From Lewinellaceae bacterium (GTDB lineage: Bacteria > Bacteroidota > Bacteroidia > Chitinophagales > Saprospiraceae), in NCBI GenBank assembly GCA_020636405.1, contig JACJXW010000005.1, forward strand, positions 124,001 through 188,000: a DNA stretch of 64,000 nt, in the 5' to 3' direction. Both the position numbers and the translations under genes were made by a program. Under the pieces are notes generated by a model, which was not told where the DNA came from, made no database searches, and saw nothing but the letters and a program-made list of their open reading frames with translations. Shown in pieces: positions 58,901-64,000 of this stretch (the stretch's first letter is position 1; the number at the start of each line of letters is the position of its first letter).

Positions 58901-60727
58901 GAATATGCCAAAAAAATGGTGCACGACTATGTGGGCGCGCTGCGCTTTGTGGACGATTATTTTCAGTTGAACTACTCCTCTTTTTTGGGAAGGTATTTTC
59001 CCGGAACCCGCAGCTCGGAAATCAGGCGAAACATTACGCCTGCCAAATACCGGCAATTATTCGAAACCCTCTCCGAGGCGCAGCGCCAGATCATCGACGA
59101 CAAACACAGCGCGCACCTTGTCGTGGCCGCCGGGCCGGGCAGCGGCAAAACCAAGGTATTGACCCACAAACTCGCCGCGCTCCTGCTCATGGAAGATGTG
59201 AAACACGAGCAGTTGTTAATGCTCACCTTTTCGCGGTCAGCGGCAACGGAGTTTAAAAAACGCCTGATGGCGCTCATCGGCAATGCAGCCCATTTTGTGG
59301 AAATCAAAACCTTTCATTCCTATTGTTTCGACCTTTTGGGCCGGGTCGGCAGCCTCGAAAAATCGGACAGCATCCTTCAGGACACCGTAGAGAAAATCCG
59401 AAATGGGGAAATCGAACCCAACCGAATCACCAAAACGGTGCTGGTCATTGACGAAGCACAGGATATGAACACCGATGAGTTTGCATTAGTCAACATTTTA
59501 ATGGAAAAAAATGAGGGCTTGCGCGTGATTGCCGTGGGCGACGATGACCAAAATATATTCGCGTTTCGAGGCGCCGATTCCCGCTTTTTGACTGAACTCA
59601 TCGAACGCCGGCAGGCTGTGAAATATGAACTAACGACCAATTTCCGAAGCTGCCCTCAAATCGTCGCCTTTGCCAATGCCTTTGCCAAAACAATTTCCAA
59701 ACGGCTGAAAACCGATGAAATCATTCCGCACCATACGACGCCCGGCCATTTGAAATTGATATCCTACCAAAGCAGGCATCTCATCGAACCCTTGGTCCGC
59801 GACTTGCTCGTCACCGATTTGAGCGGTACGGCCTGTGTGCTGGCCAAAACCAACGAAGAGGCCGCTCAAATCACCGGCCTGCTGCTACAGCACGGCAGGC
59901 CCGCCAAACTTATCCAAAGCAACGATGGCTTCCCTCTTCAAAACCTGTTGGAAGTGCGGTACTTCATGGATGCATTGGCGCCCCACTCAGTCACCATCGC
60001 ACCGGAAGATTGGGAAAATGCTAAACGCGCAGTGTATGAAAAATTCAGGTTCAGCCCGAAATTCGAAATCGTGCTTAATTTAGTTAAGGACTTTCAGGAG
60101 ATCAACCCAAAAACCAAGTATGTTTCTGATTTTCAGTCATTCGTAAGAGAATCGAAGATCGAGGATTTCTATCGGCAGGAGAGCGATACGATATTTGTTT
60201 CGACGATACACAAGGCCAAAGGCCGTGAGTTTGACCATGTTTTCCTGATGCTCGACGGCTTCAACGCTGACTCCGATGAGGCTAAGCGCCAGATATACGT
60301 CGCCCTCACCCGCGCCAAAAGCCGTTTGGCCATTCATACCAATGGGCGCTTTTTCCATCACATCCATTTACCGGACGTACAACGCGTGGAAAATACGGAG
60401 GTCTGGCTGCCGCCTCCTAAAATTGCCGTCCAACTCACGCTTAAAGACATTTACCTCGGTTATTTTGCTTTCGTTCAGCATCGTGTGGAGGGCCTGATGA
60501 GCGGACAAGATCTGTTGATTCAGGCCGAAGGCCTGGCGGATCAAAGCGGGAACCTGGTTTTGAAATTTTCCAAAAAATTTCACGAGCAACTCCTTGCCCA
60601 CCGCGCTGCAGGATACGCGCTGTCCGAAGCGCGGGTCAATTTCATCGTGTATTGGACGGACCAGGAACAGGCGCAGGAGTTCAAGGTGGTATTGCCGGAG
60701 TTGGTTTTTGAAATGGGGCGGGAATGA
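55922..60727 (+). CDS. Exonuclease-RecQ-UvrD triple fusion helicase
   Basis: A 1601-residue protein. Residues 1-120 form a DnaQ-like exonuclease (FFDTETG, GHNIFQHDLKF, NPLNDALKARDLF). A Cys motif (PCLEGCAYCDQH) at about 237-248 precedes a RecQ core: FPTGGGKS (about 284-291), VIDEAHCFSAWGQDFR (about 386), TSAFGMGVDKKDV and QEAGRAGRD. The canonical RecQ zinc cysteines are not seen. The C-terminal half is a UvrD/Rep helicase: AAGPGSGKTK (about 1070), VIDEAQDM, VGDDDQNIFAFRG, TTNFRS, STIHKAKGREF and YVALTRAK. Two helicase motors and a nuclease in one chain suggest repair or phage-related DNA processing. Confidence 0.92.
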   Translation: MPSIAFFDTETGRNGKKVFDIGGCLDDGRQFHDASLERFALFLRGADFVCGHNIFQHDLKFVRPALAAAGIPLENAIDTLPWSPLLFPQKPYHALVKDDKLQTDAINNPLNDALKARDLFHDEVTAFSRLDPGLKMIFYGLLQAQAAFSAFFKFLRFSPENPNVTALIFEKFGADICEKAAVARFADENPIELAYALAITHCRSRFSATPPWVLRNYPEIERVMANLRNKPCLEGCAYCDQHLDIFKGLKQFFGFEHYRTYGGEPLQEKAVRAAVRNESLLAIFPTGGGKSITFQVPALMSGQSMKALTVVISPLQSLMKDQVDNLERAGITEAATINGLLDPIERAKSFERVEDGSAALLYISPESLRSKSIERLLLGRKIARFVIDEAHCFSAWGQDFRVDYLYIADFIKNLQEKKNLADPIPVSCFTATAKQKVIEDICAYFWEKLNLELDVLRASAARSNLHYKVLEKEGDEDKYDALRNLLNDKNCPAIVYVSRTRKASELSERLRADGFNARAFHGKMEATEKTENQNAFIAGMVQIMVATSAFGMGVDKKDVGMVVHFDISDSLENYVQEAGRAGRDEKIEAECYVLFNEEDLSKHFILLNQAKLNIQEIKQIWNAIKFITKYRTSVSNSPLEIARKAGWDDSVAEIETRVTTAIAALEDAGYLRRGQNMPRIYANSILSKTAQEAIEKIERSDRFGHGRQKTDAIRILKKLFSSKSKAQAADSEAAESRIDYISDHLGIVREEVIQIINLLREEKILADAKDLTAFIKRGDQKNRSLAIVETFYQIEQFLLTQLDEAERDFSLKALNEAAEAAGCAGVSPQRLKTILNFWAIKHWIKRAPRDFANQIIVVQAKDSPRNLREKLEKRYELARSAIEFLYLKSKPATAGNGQAEEVLVEFSVLELKENFERQAGLFQQKTTSEAVEDALFYLSRIEALKIEGGFLVVYNRLNIVRLEENNKIQYKNEDYQKLNQFYENKVQQIHIVGEYAKKMVHDYVGALRFVDDYFQLNYSSFLGRYFPGTRSSEIRRNITPAKYRQLFETLSEAQRQIIDDKHSAHLVVAAGPGSGKTKVLTHKLAALLLMEDVKHEQLLMLTFSRSAATEFKKRLMALIGNAAHFVEIKTFHSYCFDLLGRVGSLEKSDSILQDTVEKIRNGEIEPNRITKTVLVIDEAQDMNTDEFALVNILMEKNEGLRVIAVGDDDQNIFAFRGADSRFLTELIERRQAVKYELTTNFRSCPQIVAFANAFAKTISKRLKTDEIIPHHTTPGHLKLISYQSRHLIEPLVRDLLVTDLSGTACVLAKTNEEAAQITGLLLQHGRPAKLIQSNDGFPLQNLLEVRYFMDALAPHSVTIAPEDWENAKRAVYEKFRFSPKFEIVLNLVKDFQEINPKTKYVSDFQSFVRESKIEDFYRQESDTIFVSTIHKAKGREFDHVFLMLDGFNADSDEAKRQIYVALTRAKSRLAIHTNGRFFHHIHLPDVQRVENTEVWLPPPKIAVQLTLKDIYLGYFAFVQHRVEGLMSGQDLLIQAEGLADQSGNLVLKFSKKFHEQLLAHRAAGYALSEARVNFIVYWTDQEQAQEFKVVLPELVFEMGRE

Positions 60728-60754
60728 ATGCCTTACGGGGTAGGAACTTTATGC

Positions 60755-60812
60755 TGCGCTAATTGACGATAATTAGATTTTTTGATTGCGCTAATTAACG
60801 TTAATTAGCGCA
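60755..60812. promoter_or_regulatory. Repeated palindrome before the AAA/DUF4143 gene
   Basis: A perfect 26-bp palindrome (60787-60812, half site TGCGCTAATTAAC) lies about 44 nt before the ATG. A diverged copy of its first 22 nt (TGCGCTAATTGAC..., 2 mismatches) sits 32 bp upstream at 60755-60776. Two spaced sites of this kind look like an operator, possibly bound by the winged-helix part of the encoded ATPase. Confidence 0.65.
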
Positions 60813-60855
60813 GCAATTGAATGGAATTTTCTTTATTTTTACATGAAAAGATACC

Positions 60856-61992
60856 ATGGATTTTTTGCGCAGAAGCATCCAACCTCTATTGCTCGAATAT
60901 CTCCTGCCCAACAAAGTGGTGGTGTTACTTGGGCCGAGGCGGGTGGGGAAAACCGTTCTGATCCGTCAGATTTTGTCTGAGCTGACCGAACCTGTCTTGT
61001 TGCTAAACGGTGAGGATTTGAATACCAGAGAATTATTTAACAGAAGAACCATCCCCCATTTTCTGCAATTGCTGGATGGAAAAAAAATGCTCATAATCGA
61101 CGAGGCACAAAAGATACCGGACATTGGTCAAGCCTTGAAACTGATGATTGATGAAATCGAGGGGCTCCGCATTCTGGTTACCGGCTCATCTGCTTTTGAT
61201 ATGGAAAATTTTACCGGCGAGCCCCTGACCGGCAGAAAGTTCACCTTCAAACTCTTTCCCCTTTCGGAAGCGGAATATGATCAACAGCATTCCATTCTGT
61301 CCAGGAAAGACAAACTGCGGGAGCGGCTGGTGTATGGGAATTATCCAGAACTGCTCCAATTGGGAACTGCCGAGATGAAAAGCAGATACCTGAACGATCT
61401 AGCCAGTTCCTATTTACTGAAGGATATTCTCACTTTTGAAAGTGTTAAAAGCTCAGATAAAATACTGGCCTTGTTGCGGTTATTGGCATTTCAGATTGGT
61501 AGCGAGGTTTCCACTACCGAAATAGGTAAACAACTGGGAATGAGCGGCAACACGGTAAGCCGGTATCTGGATTTACTGTCAAAGGTGTTCATCATACACC
61601 GGGTGGGCGGGTTTAGCAGGAATCTCCGAAAAGAAATCACCAAAAGCAGCAAATGGTATTTTTTCGACAATGGCATCAGAAATATTCTGGCGGCCAATCT
61701 GAACCCAATGGAGTTGAGAAATGACATGGGTCAATTGTGGGAAAACTATATGATCAGCGAACGGATCAAGTTTCAGCAATACACAGGCATGATTGTCAAC
61801 AACTACTTCTGGCGTACCTATGATCAGCAAGAGATTGACTGGATCGAAGAACGGGGAGGCCGACTGTACGGTTACGAGTTCAAATGGAATGAAAAAAAAC
61901 ACCCCAAACCTCCGAGGGGATGGAACCAAGCTTACCCGGATGCGACATACACCGTACTTACGCCCGAAAATTATGCAGAATGGGTGAGGTGA
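60856..61992 (+). CDS. AAA-family ATPase with DUF4143 domain
   Basis: A 378-residue protein with Walker A GPRRVGKT at residues 26-33, Walker B MLIIDEAQK at about 77-85, and a sensor-like ILVTGSSAFDM. A winged-helix segment follows (TTEIGKQLGMSGNTVSRYLDLL), then a DUF4143 part with a nuclease-like EIDWI...YEFKW core (PD-(D/E)xK-type). The family is widespread and patchy in distribution, often behaving like a selfish or regulatory element; function unknown. The upstream palindrome suggests self-regulation. Confidence 0.9.
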   Translation: MDFLRRSIQPLLLEYLLPNKVVVLLGPRRVGKTVLIRQILSELTEPVLLLNGEDLNTRELFNRRTIPHFLQLLDGKKMLIIDEAQKIPDIGQALKLMIDEIEGLRILVTGSSAFDMENFTGEPLTGRKFTFKLFPLSEAEYDQQHSILSRKDKLRERLVYGNYPELLQLGTAEMKSRYLNDLASSYLLKDILTFESVKSSDKILALLRLLAFQIGSEVSTTEIGKQLGMSGNTVSRYLDLLSKVFIIHRVGGFSRNLRKEITKSSKWYFFDNGIRNILAANLNPMELRNDMGQLWENYMISERIKFQQYTGMIVNNYFWRTYDQQEIDWIEERGGRLYGYEFKWNEKKHPKPPRGWNQAYPDATYTVLTPENYAEWVR

Positions 61993-62015
61993 AACCGAGG
62001 ATATGGTTACAGAAC

Positions 62016-62171
62016 TCACCGGCGTTCAATTACTGTCCTGGCCTCCCGCACCCCCGACAAATACGCCCCGTGCACCGTGCCGTGGAAGGCCGCGATCGTC
62101 GCCTCCCCGGCGAAGTGGATGCGGCCCAGGGGCTCGGCAATGGCCGCGAAATCCCGGGCCGCGGCGCCTAC
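62016..62171 (-). pseudogene. Relic of a flavin amine oxidase (C-terminal end only)
   Basis: Read on the minus strand, about 50 codons end at TGA 62016-62018 and contain LGRIHFAGEATIAAFHGTVH followed by GAYLSGVREA, the FAD-binding C-terminal motif of flavin-containing monoamine oxidases. The remaining several hundred codons are absent; the reading frame runs into the end of the Uma2 gene. It marks a deletion or insertion boundary. Confidence 0.8.
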
Positions 62172-62800
62172 ATCCGCACATAATGCTCATCCCAGGGTTC
62201 TTCCGCCAGGTCCATCTCCGGGAAAATTTCGCCCAGGTCGATCACCAGGTTTGGAAAAAGTACCGGGCTAACCTTATCCTCCTTTACAAGTGGCGGCAGG
62301 CCGATGTACTTCCCCCTTTCATTCAGGGTGTAAATCAGTACGCTTTGCTCCTGCGGAAAGACGATCCAGTATTCTTTCACCCCGGAAAATTCATACACTT
62401 CGAACTTGTCCTTCATGTCTTTTTTTGAGGTGCTTGGAGAAGCGATCTCGATGATCCAGTCCGGCGCCCCGAGGCAGCCCCGGATATCGATTTTGCTGCG
62501 GTCACAGATGACGGAAATATCCGGTTGTACTACGGTTTGTATTTCATCATCTTTAATCTGGCCGGGAGGAAGCGGCAAACGGACGTCGAAAGGAGCGTGG
62601 AATACTTTACATCCTTTCTCCCCAAAATAATACCCAATTTTTAAAAGAAGTTTTGTGGAAATATCCTGATGATAGGTATTGGGCGCGGGCGACATTTTGA
62701 AGACCTTCCCCCGGATCAATTCCACGGCCTCCTCGAAGGTCCAGCGGAGGTAATCGGCGTAGGTGTAGGTTTTGTTGAGATCCAGGTCTTTTAGCTTCAT
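62168..62800 (-). CDS. Uma2-family putative restriction-endonuclease-fold protein
   Basis: A 210-residue protein from the ATG at 62798-62800. It starts with a YTYADYLRW segment and carries the PD-(D/E)xK-like core VVQPDISVICD ... PDWIIEIASPST ... KFEVYEFSGVKEYWIV typical of Uma2 proteins. Members are common in cyanobacteria and Bacteroidota, with no proven function; nuclease activity is assumed from the fold. It overlaps the amine oxidase relic at its 3' end. Confidence 0.88.
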   Translation of the reverse strand: MKLKDLDLNKTYTYADYLRWTFEEAVELIRGKVFKMSPAPNTYHQDISTKLLLKIGYYFGEKGCKVFHAPFDVRLPLPPGQIKDDEIQTVVQPDISVICDRSKIDIRGCLGAPDWIIEIASPSTSKKDMKDKFEVYEFSGVKEYWIVFPQEQSVLIYTLNERGKYIGLPPLVKEDKVSPVLFPNLVIDLGEIFPEMDLAEEPWDEHYVRM

Positions 62801-62887
62801 GATTGTAGTTTTGGGGTGGCGAATCGCTTTTTTCAAAAATAGAAAAATTCCCGCTGAGAATCAATTCAGGCCGAAGCCCTGGAAAAA

Positions 62888-63229
62888 TTATTTCTTCTTA
62901 CTCGACTTGGCCCTCGGGTTGAATTCCAGGCATTTGCCGATCCAGAATTCCAGGTCTTCTTCCATATCATACCCTTCGGGCTCGATGAACAAATAACCTG
63001 TCATCGGCCGGCCGCCGTGGATCATCTGGGCGGCCCCTTCCCGTTGGGCCAGTTCATCGGCCTCTTCGGGCGCTACCCGCGCCATGATGCCGCCCTTATA
63101 GGTGCCAAAGCACATCTTGTCGTCCACCATGAAGCAATCGCCGCCGAACATTCGCTTTTCAGACCAGCCTACATTCCGGCTTTTTAGAACACTCCGCATA
63201 CGCTCGAGTAAATAGGGGTCAGTTGCCAT
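62888..63229 (-). CDS. TfoX N-terminal-family protein
   Basis: A 113-residue protein matching the TfoX/Sxy N-terminal domain: VGWSEKRMFGGDCFMVDDKM and GGIMARVAPEEADEL are the signature segments, ending in a Lys/Ser tail. In gamma-proteobacteria TfoX activates competence; isolated short versions elsewhere have no known role. Its start codon lies within the last codons of the HxlR gene, so they are translationally coupled. Confidence 0.88.
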   Translation of the reverse strand: MATDPYLLERMRSVLKSRNVGWSEKRMFGGDCFMVDDKMCFGTYKGGIMARVAPEEADELAQREGAAQMIHGGRPMTGYLFIEPEGYDMEEDLEFWIGKCLEFNPRAKSSKKK

Positions 63230-63650
63230 GATCTTGATTTTCTTTGAGGTGTTCTGAAATTAAGCTTCGGGTTAGTTCCGCAATGAAACCCTCCCGGTCC
63301 TGCTTCACCCGGTCAACAGACTCCTGAGGAGTAGCCGTATCTGCATCAAAGGCACTGCTCCACAGGATCATCTCTATCATCACGGGCAGCAGGGCGATAC
63401 CCTTCTCGGTCAGGCTGTAACGGATGCGGGATCTCTTTACCGGGTCGTCGCCTCTGGTAATGATGCCGCCCTGTTCCAGGCTCCGCAGTTTGTCGCGCAG
63501 CACGGTGGTGCTCACCCGCTCTTCTGCCTCAAAAAACTCGTTGTAGTGCCGTTTCCCCTTGAACATCAGGTCCCGGATGATAAGCAGGGACCATTTGTCT
63601 CCGAAATGCTCAAGCGCGTAGTTGGTCGGGCAGAATGATCTTCTCTTCAT
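63219..63650 (-). CDS. HxlR-family transcriptional regulator
   Basis: A 143-residue protein from the ATG at 63648-63650. The N-terminal SFCPTNYALEHFGDKWSLLI carries the conserved Cys and GxKWS motif of HxlR regulators, followed by the winged helix (HYNEFFEAEERVSTTVLRDKL and IRYSLTEKGIAL). It usually acts as a redox- or aldehyde-responsive repressor. It is co-transcribed with the TfoX gene, with an 11-nt overlap. Confidence 0.93.
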   Translation of the reverse strand: MKRRSFCPTNYALEHFGDKWSLLIIRDLMFKGKRHYNEFFEAEERVSTTVLRDKLRSLEQGGIITRGDDPVKRSRIRYSLTEKGIALLPVMIEMILWSSAFDADTATPQESVDRVKQDREGFIAELTRSLISEHLKENQDHGN

Positions 63651-63836
63651 GGTACAAAAGTGCAAAAAAGCTTGCAAAAAACAAGTTAAAAAACAAGGAG
63701 AGGGCATACAAAAGTTCTTTGCCGGCCTGAAAAACCATGTAGAAGGGCAATTGCCTTTTAGCAAAAAAAGCCCATCCGGATCACCCCGAATTCCTTATCT
63801 TCATTCGATATTATCCAAGCTCTAAATGATAAAACC

Positions 63837-64000
63837 ATGATCCGGAAAATTACTCCCCTTAGTTTCATTTTTCTGTTATTTGTAATTCAGGCAGGCAACA
63901 CTCAGGACAGAGGCGCCGCCCTTTGGGCGGACAGCACCTTCAGCGGGCTGGAATTCCGCAGCATCGGCCCGGCTTTCATGGCGGGGCGTATTGCCGACAT
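63837..64000 (+). CDS. BNR/sortilin-type beta-propeller secreted protein (5' end only)
   Basis: From the ATG at 63837 the frame stays open to the window edge, giving 54 residues. A signal peptide (FIFLLFVIQAGNTQDR) is followed by GLEFRSIGPAFMAGRIADI, the characteristic start of WD40/YVTN/BNR-like VPS10/sortilin proteins of Bacteroidota, which are about 1000 residues long. They are exported; activity is unknown. Confidence 0.8.
   Translation, partial: MIRKITPLSFIFLLFVIQAGNTQDRGAALWADSTFSGLEFRSIGPAFMAGRIAD

Noticed and set aside
1..64000. CRISPR arrays, rRNA and tRNA genes, integrases or transposases
   Set aside because: Looked for repeat-spacer patterns, RNA gene motifs and DDE or recombinase motifs; none could be supported by eye.

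Overview
The window looks like a chromosomal segment of a marine- or aquatic-type Bacteroidota, most plausibly a Saprospirales/Lewinella-like lineage (inference). Supporting signs are a SusC/SusD pair, hybrid two-component regulators ending in AraC helix-turn-helix domains, four proteins with type IX secretion (T9SS) C-terminal sorting domains, ECF sigma factors, scarce Shine-Dalgarno sequences and a moderately GC-rich base composition. No rRNA, tRNA, CRISPR array, phage or transposase gene was found.

Layout. 1-2.0 kb: a truncated aldo/keto reductase and an AbiEi/AbiEii type IV toxin-antitoxin pair. 2.0-7.6 kb: an ECF sigma factor with a membrane partner, a DUF2202 lipoprotein and an EF-hand protein with low-complexity tails, a Crp/Fnr regulator with a perfect palindrome touching its start codon, a DUF2892 membrane protein, a plug-only TonB lipoprotein and a diheme cytochrome. 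7.9-11.0 kb: a TonB-dependent receptor and a lipoprotein. 11.4-21.4 kb: a respiratory region. System II cytochrome c maturation (ResB, CcsA) is followed by a run of seven genes: a hexaheme lipoprotein with a collagen-like tether, a CX4CH cytochrome, an outer-membrane barrel, a periplasmic iron-sulfur protein, an NrfD-type quinol-interacting membrane subunit, an Ig-like membrane protein and a monoheme cytochrome. It resembles Qrc or alternative complex III without the molybdopterin-fold subunit, and it carries Fnr-like sites upstream.

21.6-38 kb: a glutathione peroxidase, a decayed methyltransferase fragment, then a fructan utilisation locus (hybrid sensor with a periplasmic sugar-binding domain, fructokinase, GH32 hydrolase, SusC, SusD), followed by a T9SS CRTAC1-like protein and a T9SS vanadium-haloperoxidase-family protein. 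38-51 kb: a second hybrid sensor, T9SS Ycf48/BNR and Kelch repeat proteins, a glycosyltransferase-like membrane protein and two beta-lactamase-fold serine hydrolases, one fused to TPR and CBM48-like modules. 51-64 kb: a hydroxyacid dehydrogenase, an AraC regulator, an AlkD-like repair protein, and a SWIM zinc-finger protein divergent from a 1601-residue exonuclease-RecQ-UvrD fusion. These are followed by an AAA/DUF4143 ATPase behind a 26-bp palindrome, a relic of an amine oxidase, an Uma2 nuclease, TfoX and HxlR genes, and the start of a BNR/sortilin-type protein.

Intergenic DNA is rich in dispersed palindromes: heptad arrays, GC-rich REP-like inverted repeats and a terminator hairpin family with a conserved tail. 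The strongest candidates for something undescribed are the exonuclease-RecQ-UvrD fusion paired with a SWIM protein, and the molybdopterin-less cytochrome/FeS/NrfD module. All functions are inferred from sequence motifs read by eye; no database search was run.
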